Assembly: GCA_964426135.1 (NCBI GenBank) | Contig: CAYRPN010000024.1 | Span: forward strand, 1 to 58,065 | Origin: CAYRPN01 sp964426135 | Lineage (GTDB): Bacteria > Planctomycetota > Phycisphaerae > Phycisphaerales > Phycisphaeraceae | Length of the DNA: 58,065 nt | Direction: 5' to 3' | Shown: positions 9,129-17,717 of the stretch, piece by piece | Numbering within the stretch: the stretch's first letter is position 1 | Layout: every line of letters begins with the position of its first letter | Notes under the pieces: generated by a model | The model's database searches: none | Told to the model about the DNA's origin: nothing | Seen by the model: the letters and a program-made list of their open reading frames with translations, nothing else | Program-made: the position numbers and the translations under genes

Positions 9129-9173
9129 CTCAGGCTTGTGACGGCGCCGTGTTGATCCACCCCTTCGCGCCAA

Positions 9174-9869
9174 TCACTCATCCATCAGCATGATGTGCAC
9201 CGCCTCGGGGCCGTGGACGCCGGTGACCAGTTCGCCTTCGATGTCGGCGGTCTTGCTGGGGCCGGTGATGAAGACCATGCTGCTGGGCAGTTCGCTGCCG
9301 GGGATGCCGCGGATGCGAGACCAGTAGTCGATCATGTCAGGCAGGATTTCGCTGGGGCGAACGATGGCGATGTGCAGAGGCGGGACGAGCGACAGGCCGC
9401 GCGAATGGTGCGCGTCGGAACAGAGGACGAGCGTGCCGGTCTCGGCGAGGGCGGCATGCACGCCGGTGATGCCGCAATCGACATCGAACTGCGCGTCGAG
9501 CCGGGAGTGGGCGTTGGTGTTGGCCGCGCTTTTCCAATCCACGACACGAATGCCCGCGGCGGTGACGGCGGACGCGAGCGCCGATGCCGGCGGGACGGCG
9601 GCGAGCACGACGCTGCGCACGTTCTGCTGTTTCAGAAACTCGACGATGTGCTGCGCCAGGTCGGCGGGCTTGGGGCGATGCACAAACATGCCGGTGGCGG
9701 CGGCGCGGGTGTGAAAAAGTTTCACGAGATCGTCGCTGGACCGGGCCAGACGCGCCAGGGATTCATCCACCGCGGGCGGCGGCGGCGGCGTCTGCGTGCG
9801 GCTTCGGCCCAGCGCGGCGTACACGCGCTCCATCAAGGCGCTGCGGTCGGTGGTGGCTTCGTGCGACAT
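9174..9869 (-). CDS. lutC: Lactate utilisation protein C (LUD domain)
   Basis: The protein has 231 residues. The LUD domain is shown by ETGTLVLCSD, PPLHIAIVRPSEI and SKTADIEGELVTGVHGPE, the last being the highly conserved C-terminal motif. In the LutABC system this small subunit joins two iron-sulfur proteins in oxidising L-lactate to pyruvate. Here lutC is on the opposite strand from lutA (11307) and lutB (12745) and is separated from them by an outer-membrane protein gene, so the set is not an operon. Confidence 0.88.
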   Translation of the reverse strand: MSHEATTDRSALMERVYAALGRSRTQTPPPPPAVDESLARLARSSDDLVKLFHTRAAATGMFVHRPKPADLAQHIVEFLKQQNVRSVVLAAVPPASALASAVTAAGIRVVDWKSAANTNAHSRLDAQFDVDCGITGVHAALAETGTLVLCSDAHHSRGLSLVPPLHIAIVRPSEILPDMIDYWSRIRGIPGSELPSSMVFITGPSKTADIEGELVTGVHGPEAVHIMLMDE

Positions 9870-10067
9870 GGTGGAAGTTTACAGTCTCGACGCCCATCGT
9901 GAGGAACCGGGTTGCTCACTTGGCCGGTGGAAGCCATCGGTGATTCCCCGGCTCCGTTCGTTCGTGTTCAGTGGATTCCTGATTGGCGAAGCGCCCAGGA
10001 CACACGAAGTTGTGTACGCAGAAGATCGATAAGTCTTTTATAGTCACCAACCCATCAGGAGGTCACC

Positions 10068-10970
10068 ATGATTCGCTCGTTCACTCGTTCGTTCGCGCTG
10101 CTCGCCCTGCTCGCCTTGGTCACGCCCGCCTCGGCACAGCACGCCAAGTTCGTGCTCTTCGGCGATCCCGCCCCCGAAGCCGCCAAGGCAGCGCCGGAGC
10201 ACCAGTTCGTCCATCCAGTGACCAGCCCGTACTGGCACGAAGACTCCTTCGTCACCAGCGATCTGCGCGCCTGGTTCGCCTACCACAATTTTCCCAAGTC
10301 CAGCACCATCGGCGGCGGCGACGCCAACGTCTACGCCGTGCAGGCCCGACTGGCGATCACCAATCAGTTGCAGCTCGTCGCTTACAAGGACGGCTTCCTT
10401 GAAACCGAGTCCGGACTCGCGCCCGTCAATGAGGACGGCTGGCAGGACATCGCCGCCGGCTTGAAGTGGAACTTCCTGCAGGATTTCAACAATCAGCTGC
10501 ACGCCGCCGTCGGCGTGGGTTACCAGTTCGATCTGGGCGACCACGTGCTGGCCGACGACCAGGAACTGCGCGTCTGGGGATCGATCAACAAGGGCTTCGA
10601 CCGGCTGCACCTGGGCGCCACGGTGAACTTCTTCCTCGCCAACGACAAGGGCAACACGCTGGCCGGCAACAGCGATCACGTGAGCTGGCACGTCCACGCC
10701 GACTACTACGTCTGCAAGTGGTTCAGCCCGGTGGTCGAGTTCAACGGTTACCACGTCGTCGATGAAGGCACCGTCGTCGTGCCGTTCCAGGGCGTCGATG
10801 TCGCCAACCTCGGCGGCACCACCAAGAACGACGTGATCACCTTCGGCGTCGGCGCCGAGTTCCGCCCGATCGACAACGTGGGCATCCGTGCCGCCTACGA
10901 AATGCCCCTGACCGAAGGCGATCAGCTCTTCGGCTATCGCTGGACGTTCTCCGTCGTGTTCTCCTTCTGA
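10068..10970 (+). CDS. Outer-membrane beta-barrel (porin-like) protein
   Basis: The protein has 300 residues with a signal peptide (MIRSFTRSFALLALLALVTP). The mature chain is rich in alternating aromatic and polar strands and ends WTFSVVFSF; a terminal Phe is typical of outer-membrane barrels. A strong AGGAGG lies 6 bases before the ATG, and TATAGT at 10039-10044 may be the -10 box. The gene lies between lutC and lutA, so a role in uptake of a lactate-related substrate is possible but not shown. A strong terminator follows. Confidence 0.6.
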   Translation: MIRSFTRSFALLALLALVTPASAQHAKFVLFGDPAPEAAKAAPEHQFVHPVTSPYWHEDSFVTSDLRAWFAYHNFPKSSTIGGGDANVYAVQARLAITNQLQLVAYKDGFLETESGLAPVNEDGWQDIAAGLKWNFLQDFNNQLHAAVGVGYQFDLGDHVLADDQELRVWGSINKGFDRLHLGATVNFFLANDKGNTLAGNSDHVSWHVHADYYVCKWFSPVVEFNGYHVVDEGTVVVPFQGVDVANLGGTTKNDVITFGVGAEFRPIDNVGIRAAYEMPLTEGDQLFGYRWTFSVVFSF

Positions 10971-11002
10971 GTCATCGACACGACAAACGAATTGGGGGGC
11001 CA

Positions 11003-11038
11003 GGGCGCGCCAGATGACCGGCGCGCCTCTTTTCTTTT
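11003..11038 (+). terminator. Rho-independent terminator
   Basis: GGCGCGCC (11004-11011), an 8-base loop, GGCGCGCC (11020-11027), then TCTTTTCTTTT. It ends the porin-like gene 33 bases after its stop. Confidence 0.85.
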
Positions 11039-11138
11039 GAGATTCATCCGGTGTTCAGCCCGGATCGTCGGCGGCATCTGCGGTGGCCGCGGCTCTCTGA
11101 GCCGCGGGGCCGTCGATCTTGCGCTGAGGAGTTGTGAA

Positions 11139-11199
11139 GGATTAACTCGGCAGTTGCGAATCGCTCCGCTTCCAGCCGGACGACTTGGAAAGTCGTCCC
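11139..11199. repeat. Repeat R plus adjoining hairpin
   Basis: GGATTAACTCGGCAGTTGCG and the following bases match 58023-58065 at the right edge of the window closely. It runs into a 9-base hairpin GGACGACTT, GGA, AAGTCGTCC. Apart from the terminator and the lutA promoter, nothing else is seen in the gap 10971-11306. Confidence 0.65.
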
Positions 11200-11268
11200 A
11201 CATGCGAGGTTGATCCTGCGCGGCTACATGACCGGCGTTCGTTGTCGCACTCGTTGCTTGGCGCGCCC

Positions 11269-11298
11269 TCGACACGCCTCATTCTCCACTGCTACACT
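11269..11298 (+). promoter_or_regulatory. Promoter of lutA
   Basis: TCGACA (11269-11274), an 18-base spacer and TACACT (11293-11298); the ATG follows 8 bases later, so the message would be leaderless or nearly so. Confidence 0.5.
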
Positions 11299-11306
11299 CC
11301 CATCCG

Positions 11307-12050
11307 ATGAACGTCTCTCTTTTCATCACCTGCCTGACCGACACCTTCTACCCGCGCACCGGCATCGCGCTGGTCAAGGTGCTCGAACACCTCGGCTGCA
11401 AAGTGGACTTCCCGCAGCAGCAGACCTGCTGCGGCCAGCCCATGTTCAATAACGGATTCCACGACGACACCCGCGACCTCGCCAAGCGCATGATCCAGGT
11501 CTTCGAGCACAGCGATTACGTCGTCACGCCCAGTGGCTCCTGTGCCGCGATGGTCCGCGATTACTACCCCGAGCTTTTCCACGGTGATCACGCTTACGAG
11601 CACAGTTGCCAGAACCTCGTCGGCAAAACCTACGAGTTCATCGAGTTCCTCGTCAAAGTGCTGCACGTCGATCTGACCAGGTTCGGCGTCAAGTGGGATG
11701 GCAAAGTCACCTACCATTACTCCTGCCACCTGCGCGGCATCGGCGTGACCGATGAGGCGGTGCAGGTGATGAAACAGATCCAGGGACTCGACTACACGCC
11801 GCTGCACAAGGCGGAGCAATGCTGCGGCTTCGGCGGCACCTTCGCCATGAAATATCCGCAGATCAGCGGCAGCATGGTGCGCGACAAGGTCGACTGCATC
11901 CGCGCCACCGGCTGCCCCACCGTCATCAGCAACGACGCCGGCTGCACCATGAACATCTCCGGCTCCTGCCGGCGCGAAGGCGTGAATGTGCAGTTCAAGA
12001 GCCTGGCGGAAGTGATCGCGGAGGGGTTGGGGTTGATGGAGAAGGCGTAG
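11307..12050 (+). CDS. lutA: Lactate utilisation protein A (Fe-S oxidoreductase)
   Basis: The protein has 247 residues. It has the two cysteine-rich CCG modules of the LutA/GlcF family: TCCGQPMFNNGF near residue 40 and QCCGFGGTFAMKYP near residue 171, with CHLRGIG and NDAGCTMNISG as further ligand regions. It acts with LutB and LutC in L-lactate oxidation. The lutB gene follows on the same strand, but only after a 690-base gap that carries two minus-strand genes. Confidence 0.92.
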   Translation: MNVSLFITCLTDTFYPRTGIALVKVLEHLGCKVDFPQQQTCCGQPMFNNGFHDDTRDLAKRMIQVFEHSDYVVTPSGSCAAMVRDYYPELFHGDHAYEHSCQNLVGKTYEFIEFLVKVLHVDLTRFGVKWDGKVTYHYSCHLRGIGVTDEAVQVMKQIQGLDYTPLHKAEQCCGFGGTFAMKYPQISGSMVRDKVDCIRATGCPTVISNDAGCTMNISGSCRREGVNVQFKSLAEVIAEGLGLMEKA

Positions 12051-12059
12051 CGAAGATCG

Positions 12060-12087
12060 CGGCGAGCCGGGCCGTGTCCGGCCCGAC
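12060..12087. repeat. Family D palindromic repeat, diverged copy
   Basis: GCGAGCCGGGCCGTGTCCGG then CCCGAC, which is the reverse complement pattern of the copies at 2598 and 12708. It is placed 10 bases after the lutA stop. Confidence 0.6.
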
Positions 12088-12124
12088 GATTCTTGCCCTT
12101 GCAACCATCTCGCCATGATCATGT

Positions 12125-12454
12125 TCAAAGCACTTCGATCAAGAAGCTCACGATCCAGATGTCGATCTGTTGAAACCGCCGTTTCAGAGTTTCCTTCAAG
12201 GCGCGGAAGAATGCGGTGTTCTCGGGCACTTCCGCGACATCAAGGAACAATCTTTCGGTTTCGTCAAAATAGGTCTGGCCTTCGTGCAGCCAGATGCCGT
12301 GAATGGTCTGCGATTCAAACGACAAGGCGCCGAACTGCTGGCGCAGCTCGCGTTTGGTCTGGGTCACCAGCTTTCGAGGGATGCGCGTGCCGTCGTTAAA
12401 CCGCAGCGGCAGGAGGATCTCGAAACGACGGAGCACCCGGCTTGAAGTGTTCAT
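12125..12454 (-). CDS. Uncharacterised small protein, second gene of a two-gene module
   Basis: The protein has 109 residues and no signal peptide or membrane segment. VLRRFEILLPLRFNDGTRIP and the C-terminal RFQQIDIWIVSFLIEVL have a well-ordered alpha/beta appearance that argues for a real gene. I recall similar uncharacterised proteins in other planctomycetes or cyanobacteria, without being able to check. Its start overlaps the 3' end of the upstream 76-residue gene by 59 bases in another frame, implying coupled translation. Size and overlap resemble a toxin-antitoxin pair, but no catalytic motif is recognised. Confidence 0.55.
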   Translation of the reverse strand: MNTSSRVLRRFEILLPLRFNDGTRIPRKLVTQTKRELRQQFGALSFESQTIHGIWLHEGQTYFDETERLFLDVAEVPENTAFFRALKETLKRRFQQIDIWIVSFLIEVL

Positions 12455-12626
12455 AGGTCGCAGGCCCCACGACGATGAAAGAAATCCCTTCCTGAGTCAA
12501 CGCTTCTAACGCGGCCTCCGGCACGATCGTTTCGCCATTGGCGAAAGTTCGACCGCTGAACCGGCCGGCGAGGAAGCCCAAGCCTTCATCTTCTGTGTCT
12601 TCATCTGGAAAGCGGATGCAGATCAT
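12396..12626 (-). CDS. Uncharacterised small protein, first gene of a two-gene module
   Basis: The protein has 76 residues. VPEAALEALTQEGISFIVVG and then PATYEHF give a compact alpha/beta unit; the tail PGAPSFRDPPAAAV is probably disordered. The start at 12626 is supported by TACAAT (12633-12638 on the plus strand, read in reverse), which ends exactly 6 bases before the ATG. It overlaps the downstream 109-residue gene. The function is unknown; an antitoxin-like partner is a guess from size and order. Confidence 0.5.
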   Translation of the reverse strand: MICIRFPDEDTEDEGLGFLAGRFSGRTFANGETIVPEAALEALTQEGISFIVVGPATYEHFKPGAPSFRDPPAAAV

Positions 12627-12707
12627 GCAAGGATTGTAGCAGCAGGTTTAAACGTGACCTAGCCAATCATCTCCGCTATCGTGTTTGTGTGACTGCCGCC
12701 GCCTCGT

Positions 12708-12732
12708 CGGGCCGAATACGGCCCGGCTCGCT
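12708..12732. repeat. Family D palindromic repeat in the lutB leader
   Basis: The same GGGCCGAATACGGCCC hairpin plus GGCTCGCT as at 2598-2622. It ends 12 bases before the chosen lutB start, so it would lie in the 5' untranslated region. Confidence 0.7.
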
Positions 12733-12744
12733 CAAGACATCATC

Positions 12745-14334
12745 ATGACCGCCGCCACCGACCAACCCGCCGCCGCCGGTTCCGCCGCAACCGGCGATGT
12801 CCCCCCGCCATTCCTCGAGCCGATCTTCCTCACCGCCAATCTCACGGTGAACGGTCACGCGCTGCTCTTTCCGCCGCTGCCGTACGACATGAAGGAGCGC
12901 GCGGACAAAGCCACGCACGATCCGAAGCTGCAGAAGTTCGTCAACCACGCAACCTTCACCCGCGACAATCTCCGCAAGCAGCAGTGCGGCAACACCTTCG
13001 GCGACAACTACAACAAGATGCGCGAGCTGGCGGGCAGCATCAAACAGCACACGCTGGATCACCTGGATCACTACCTCGACCAGTTCGTGGAAAGCGCCAC
13101 GAAAGCCGGCGTGAACGTTCACTTCGCGCTGACAGCCGAGGACGCCAACCGCATCTGCGTCGATATCGCGAAGAAGAACGACTGCAAGGTCTGCGTCAAA
13201 AGCAAGTCGATGGTGACCGAAGAGACGCACCTGCTGCCGGAACTGGAGGCGATCGGCTGCGAAACGGTCGAGACTGACCTGGGCGAGTTCATCATCCAGC
13301 TCGACAACGACGCCCCAAGCCACATCGTGCAGCCGATGATCCACAAGGATCGCCGGGACACCGCGGCGGCGTTCACCCGCGAACTGGGCTCGCCCTACAC
13401 GGAAAGCCCGATCGAACTCACCAAGATCGCCCGCGCCCATCTGCGCGACAAGTATCGCAAGGCGGACCTGGGAATCAGCGGCGGCAACTTCCTCGTGGCT
13501 GAGACCGGCACCGTCGTGCTCGTCACCAACGAAGGCAACGGTCGCCTTTGCACCAGCGCCCCGCGCATCCATGTCGCCTTCGTCGGCATCGAGAAGATGG
13601 TGCCAAAGCTGGAGCACCTGGGCGTGCTGCTGAAGCTCCTGACCCGCAGCGCCACCGGTCAGCCGATGACCGTTTACACCAACTTCGTCACCGGCCCGCG
13701 CCGGTCACACGAACACGACGGCCCCGAGCAGGTTCACATCATCCTCGTGGACAACGGCCGAACTGAAGTGCTCAAGGAGGAAACCCGCGAGATGCTCCGC
13801 TGCATCCGCTGCGGCGCCTGCCTCAACGCCTGCCCCGTCTACCGCAAAGTCGGCGGCCACGCCTACGGCTCCGTCTACTCCGGCCCGATCGGCGCCATTC
13901 TCACCCCTGTTTTCAAGGGCCTGGCGAATTACAAAGATCTGCCGCACGCTTCCAGCCTGTGTGGCGCGTGCTACGAGGCCTGCCCGGTCAAGATCAATAT
14001 CCCCAAGTACCTGATCCAGCTTCGACGCGACATGGTCTCGAAGAAGATCACGAAGTGGACCGACCGCGTGATGTACAAGGTCTGGGCCTGGTCGCTGGGC
14101 AATTCGATGACCTATCGCCTCGGCGGCTGGGCGCAGAAGCTTGGATTCCGCATGCTCGCGAAGATGAAGGGCACGCTCGCCGCCGCCGAGAAGACCGACG
14201 ACGAGTACCGCGCCCGCGGCTGGCTGAGCAGCTTGCCCGGGCAGGTCGCCGGCTGGACCAAGGAACGCGACATGCCCACGCCGCCGGCGAAATCGTTCCG
14301 CGACTGGTGGCGCAGCGAGCACGGAAAAGCCTGA
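12745..14334 (+). CDS. lutB: Lactate utilisation protein B (ferredoxin-type Fe-S protein)
   Basis: About 529 residues from this start. The LUD region includes GNFLVAETGTVVLVTNEGNG. It is followed by two 4Fe-4S motifs, CIRCGACLNACPVYRKVGG and CGACYEACPVKINIPK, and a C-terminal extension of about 110 residues. This is the large iron-sulfur subunit of the LutABC lactate oxidation system. The ATG at 12745 is preferred because the frame further upstream (TTG at 12685) translates the family D repeat. No strong Shine-Dalgarno is visible. Confidence 0.92.
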   Translation: MTAATDQPAAAGSAATGDVPPPFLEPIFLTANLTVNGHALLFPPLPYDMKERADKATHDPKLQKFVNHATFTRDNLRKQQCGNTFGDNYNKMRELAGSIKQHTLDHLDHYLDQFVESATKAGVNVHFALTAEDANRICVDIAKKNDCKVCVKSKSMVTEETHLLPELEAIGCETVETDLGEFIIQLDNDAPSHIVQPMIHKDRRDTAAAFTRELGSPYTESPIELTKIARAHLRDKYRKADLGISGGNFLVAETGTVVLVTNEGNGRLCTSAPRIHVAFVGIEKMVPKLEHLGVLLKLLTRSATGQPMTVYTNFVTGPRRSHEHDGPEQVHIILVDNGRTEVLKEETREMLRCIRCGACLNACPVYRKVGGHAYGSVYSGPIGAILTPVFKGLANYKDLPHASSLCGACYEACPVKINIPKYLIQLRRDMVSKKITKWTDRVMYKVWAWSLGNSMTYRLGGWAQKLGFRMLAKMKGTLAAAEKTDDEYRARGWLSSLPGQVAGWTKERDMPTPPAKSFRDWWRSEHGKA

Positions 14335-14349
14335 CGGGGCAAGAACGCT

Positions 14350-15471
14350 TTACTTCACCTGCGCCAGCCACGCCGCCAGCAGATCGCGGCAGGCGTGAAG
14401 GTCATCGAGATGAATCATCTCGGTGACGGTATGGATGTAGCGCGTGGGGCAACTGAACGTGAGCGTGCGAACGCCTGGGCCGGCCCGCTGAATCGCGCCG
14501 CTGTCGGTGCCGCCGCGGGGCAGCACGGAGCGCTGGTACTTGATCTTGTGCTTCTTCGCGACGGCTTCGAATTCCTCGATCAGGTCGTAATCATTGATGA
14601 CGGAGGAATCCATGCAGGTGATGCCGGCTCCGTCGCCCTGTTTCGTCACGCGCAGGTCCTCAGGCACGCCCGGCGTGTCGCAGCAAAGCGTCGTGTCGAT
14701 GCCGATGCCGATGTCCGGCTTGACGCCATACGCGCTGGTGCCTGCCCCGCGCAGGCCCACTTCTTCCTGCACCGTGAAGACGCAGTGAATCTCACACGCG
14801 TGATTGGACTTGTCTTCGGCGAGTTTCTGAATCGCGCGGATGGCGATCCAGCAGGCGATGCGGTTGTCGAGGCACTGCGCGACGACGGTGTCGCCGATGC
14901 GGGTCATGGGCGCTTGCAGGACGACCATGTCGCCGATTTTCACTTTCTTTTTCACCTCGTCGCCGGCGATGCCCAGATCGATGGTGAACTCGCCGACCTC
15001 GGGAATCTTTTTCTTTTCCTCCTCGGTGGCGATGTGGATCGGCTTACCGCCGGGGTTCATGACGCCGGTGATGTCCTGTTTCGGATCGCGCGGGTCGGGG
15101 CAGATGGTGACCAGCCGGGCGAAGAGATTGCGCGTGTCGAACCCGCCCACGGCATTGACGCGGATGTAGCCCTTGTCATCGATGTGCTTGACCATGAATC
15201 CGATCTGGTCCATGTGCGCGGCAAGCATGACTTTCGTGGGCTCAGCGCCTTTCGTGAGTTCGGCGCCTTTGCGTGTGCCCGGCGAGGCAGCTTTAAGCTG
15301 CCCCGCCTTGGCCCCATGCGCGCGCGGCTTGCGCACGCAGATCAGGTTCCCCATCGCGTCCTCGCGCACTTCGTCGAAGAGACCCTTCGTCTCTTTACGG
15401 ATCAGTTCGCGCAAGCGATGTTCGCGGCCGGGGATGCCAGGGGTGGTAACGAGTTGTTCGAGGAGGTTCAT
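14350..15471 (-). CDS. M42 family metallopeptidase (aminopeptidase)
   Basis: The protein has 373 residues. The fold is shown by TPGIPGREHRLRELI, the metal-binding AAHMDQIGF, the bridging Asp in CLDNR, the catalytic pair in TVQEEVGLRGA, and the C-terminal RYIHTVTEMIHLDDL that supplies a His ligand. Such di-metal enzymes trim peptides in the cytosol. The start at 15471 (MNLLEQL) is preferred over 15510, which would translate repeat DNA. Compared with the family, residues about 50-75 carry an extra segment, AGQLKAASPGTRKGAELTKG, matching a hairpin repeat in the DNA. Confidence 0.85.
   Translation of the reverse strand: MNLLEQLVTTPGIPGREHRLRELIRKETKGLFDEVREDAMGNLICVRKPRAHGAKAGQLKAASPGTRKGAELTKGAEPTKVMLAAHMDQIGFMVKHIDDKGYIRVNAVGGFDTRNLFARLVTICPDPRDPKQDITGVMNPGGKPIHIATEEEKKKIPEVGEFTIDLGIAGDEVKKKVKIGDMVVLQAPMTRIGDTVVAQCLDNRIACWIAIRAIQKLAEDKSNHACEIHCVFTVQEEVGLRGAGTSAYGVKPDIGIGIDTTLCCDTPGVPEDLRVTKQGDGAGITCMDSSVINDYDLIEEFEAVAKKHKIKYQRSVLPRGGTDSGAIQRAGPGVRTLTFSCPTRYIHTVTEMIHLDDLHACRDLLAAWLAQVK
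15286..15302. repeat. Palindrome inside the M42 peptidase gene
   Basis: GGCAGCTTTAAGCTGCC lies in the coding region for the extra loop near the peptidase N-terminus. The flanks 15241-15285 also look unlike peptidase code. Confidence 0.55.
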
Positions 15472-15700
15472 GGGAATTTGAGATTTCGGATTTCGGATTT
15501 GAGATTTCATATTTCAGTTCTTAGATTTCAGATTTCAGATTTCAGATCAGAGATTTCAGATTCGAGATTTCGGACTTGAGACTGCGGATGTGAGATTGCG
15601 GAATCAGAAGTTGGGATTGCAAATCCGAGATCCGAAATCCGAGATCCGAGAACCGAGATCCCAAATCCCAAATCCCAAATCCCAAATCCCAAATCTCCGC
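15472..15700. repeat. Low-complexity GATTTC/AAATCCC tract
   Basis: About 230 bases of degenerate 7-10 base units. The left half is AGATTTCAGATTTCAGATTT-like and the right half CCCAAATCCCAAATCCCAAA-like, so the two halves are imperfect inverted arms. No gene or RNA is seen in this gap. Confidence 0.75.
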
Positions 15701-16537
15701 TCACTCCGCCTGCATCCACGGCGCGACGGAATCGCCGACGCCGGTGCATTCGTAACCGCCGTCGACGATGATCGTCTGGCCGTTCATGAACGAGCCGGCC
15801 TTTGCCGCGAGGAAGACGGCAGCGCCGGCGATCTCGTCCGCCTTGCCGAAGCGGGCCATGGGAGTGCGCTCGAGGATGCGCCGGCCGCGGTCGCTGCCTT
15901 CGAGGAACTTGCGATTGAGGTCGGTGGGAATGAAGCCGGGGGCGATGGCGTTGGTGCGGATGCCGTACTTGGCCCATTCGACGGCGAGTTGGCGGGTCAG
16001 GCCGAGGATCGCGCTCTTGGCGCAGGCATAGGCGGTGACTTCGGTCAGGCCGACGAAAGAAGAGATCGACGCGATGTTGATGATGCAGCCGCTGTGCTGC
16101 TCGCGCATGAGGTGGCCGGCGGCGAGCGCGCAGCGGAAGGAGCCGGTGGCGTGCGATTCGTAGACGCCGTTGAACTCGCTGACTTTCAGGTCGAACGTGG
16201 GCTTCTTCACGATCACGCCGGCGCAGTTGATGAGGATGTCCAGCCGGCCGAAGAGATCCATGCAGCGCTTGGTCGCGGCCTCGACGCTCTGATCCGCCAT
16301 CACATCCAGGGCGACGCCTTCGACGATCTGCTCAGCGGGGTCGGCTTCATCGGTCTCGGTTGAGCGGCGGATGTCGGTCACCGCGGCTTCCACCTTGTCC
16401 ATCGTGCGCGAGCCGATGAGCACATGAGCGCCGTGCTGCACGAGCGTCCGGGCGATCTCCTTGCCGATGCCGGTCGCGCCGCCGGTGACCAGCGCCGCCT
16501 GGCCGGTGAGATCGAAGAGGGAAGTCTTGATGGGCAT
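15701..16537 (-). CDS. SDR family NAD(P)-dependent oxidoreductase
   Basis: The protein has 278 residues with the classical short-chain dehydrogenase layout: cofactor loop TGGATGIG (residues about 18-25), NCAG, catalytic Ser in SISS, YxxxK in YACAK and IAPGFIPTDL. The closest recognisable type is the gluconate 5-dehydrogenase or 3-oxoacyl reductase group; the substrate is not determined. The start is supported by GGAG 8 bases upstream. It lies 65 bases downstream of the DUF488 genes on the same strand and may be co-transcribed with them. Confidence 0.85.
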   Translation of the reverse strand: MPIKTSLFDLTGQAALVTGGATGIGKEIARTLVQHGAHVLIGSRTMDKVEAAVTDIRRSTETDEADPAEQIVEGVALDVMADQSVEAATKRCMDLFGRLDILINCAGVIVKKPTFDLKVSEFNGVYESHATGSFRCALAAGHLMREQHSGCIINIASISSFVGLTEVTAYACAKSAILGLTRQLAVEWAKYGIRTNAIAPGFIPTDLNRKFLEGSDRGRRILERTPMARFGKADEIAGAAVFLAAKAGSFMNGQTIIVDGGYECTGVGDSVAPWMQAE

Positions 16538-16602
16538 GAGTCACTCCAAAGAGGGAGGGACAGGATAGCAGTGGGCGCGTGGCGTTGCTTGGGGCTCTCC
16601 CA

Positions 16603-17049
16603 TTACACAAGGTGCGTGGTCCGCACGCCGCCCCAGTGCCGCGCCAGGTACTCCGCCACCAGTCGACGATGGCATTGCTGCGGGGTGTGCTCGCTGCACA
16701 GGAGGCAGCCTCCATCGAGCAGGTCGCGGGCGGTGCTGACTTCGATCTGCCGTTCTTCGATGAGAGCGAGGTACTGTTTCTCGTACGTGCCCCAGTCGCC
16801 GCCGTTCTTCTTATACGCATCGAGCATCGGCTGCGTCGGCGCCAGCGCGGACAGATGCAGGTAATCGATGCCGTAGAGGCCCTTGAGAAAGAAGCGCAGA
16901 TCATCGCGCTTGGCGAAGCCGGCGAGCTGCGAGACGTTGTTCAGGCGCACATCGATGACGCGCTTGACGCCCGCGTCGGCGAGCTTGGTGAAGAACTGCT
17001 CGGCGGACTTCTTCGTGAAGCCGATGGTGTAGAGGTGAATCGGGCTCAT
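16603..17049 (-). CDS. DUF488 family protein, shorter copy
   Basis: The protein has 148 residues. LYTIGFTKKSAEQFFTKL at the N-terminus, RVIDVRLNN, and the cysteine signature LLCSEHTPQQCHRRLVAEYL identify DUF488. No biochemical function of the family is established to my knowledge. The gene starts in a 4-base ATGA overlap with the stop of the longer DUF488 gene (17046-17049), which indicates coupled translation and a shared role. It is the last of three overlapping genes. Confidence 0.8.
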   Translation of the reverse strand: MSPIHLYTIGFTKKSAEQFFTKLADAGVKRVIDVRLNNVSQLAGFAKRDDLRFFLKGLYGIDYLHLSALAPTQPMLDAYKKNGGDWGTYEKQYLALIEERQIEVSTARDLLDGGCLLCSEHTPQQCHRRLVAEYLARHWGGVRTTHLV

Positions 17050-17717
17050 CCTAAGGACTCCACGACTGCGGAACCTGCCTGTTCCTCCATGCTGCGTTCC
17101 ACGTACGCGATTTTTTCGCCCTGCCTGTCGTACGCCTGCTCGATGAAATCGGCCTTGCTTTGGAACAGGTCGCCTGCGGGCAAGCCGAGCAATTCAAGCA
17201 GGCGATCCTCCGCGTGCTCGGCCGATTCAACGGAGCCGTCCTCAAGAATGTGGCGAACGTTCAGCGCGGACTTCAAATGCCGGCAGACGAGAATGGTGCG
17301 ATGGCAGGTGAGTGGGTCTTTCTCCGCGCACATCATCGCCAGCCGGTATTTCTCCGCGCCCTTGCGGACCCGCTCCAGGCCTTCCTGAAACAGAGGCGCC
17401 TTGGCGATCAGGTCGTAGCGGGCCTTCGAATCGATGTAGCACTCGCGCTCGGCGCGGCGGGCACCCAGTTCCTTGCCCATGGAGACATAGCGCACGTTCG
17501 CCTTGCACAGCGCGATCTCCAGCACGTCGCGGTTGAACTGCGGCACATACTTGCTGAACGGACTCGACCGCACATCCGCCACCGCCTCGATCTGATGCTT
17601 CGCCAACAATTCCAGGAACGCGGGCAGTTCCAGGTTGGAGTGGCCAACCGTGAAGACGGGCGGCAGCGCTTCAACCGGCGGCGCCGGAGGACGGGTTGGC
17701 GCGGGAGTGTCGCTCAT
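17046..17717 (-). CDS. DUF488 family protein, longer copy
   Basis: The protein has 223 residues. After a proline-rich N-terminus the DUF488 core appears: FTVGHSNLELPAFLELL, AVADVRSSPFSKYVPQFNRD, and AMMCAEKDPLTCHRTILVCR with the C-x-E...C-H signature. The C-terminal 60 residues go beyond the shorter copy. The start at 17717 lies in an ATGA overlap with the upstream dual-OB gene (17714-17717). The frame is open to 18626, but family similarity begins at 17717. The two copies are diverged and are not a recent duplication. Confidence 0.8.
   Translation of the reverse strand: MSDTPAPTRPPAPPVEALPPVFTVGHSNLELPAFLELLAKHQIEAVADVRSSPFSKYVPQFNRDVLEIALCKANVRYVSMGKELGARRAERECYIDSKARYDLIAKAPLFQEGLERVRKGAEKYRLAMMCAEKDPLTCHRTILVCRHLKSALNVRHILEDGSVESAEHAEDRLLELLGLPAGDLFQSKADFIEQAYDRQGEKIAYVERSMEEQAGSAVVESLG

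Noticed and set aside
14395..15579. 394-codon plus-strand frame
   Set aside because: It is antisense to the M42 peptidase, which has all metal-binding motifs.
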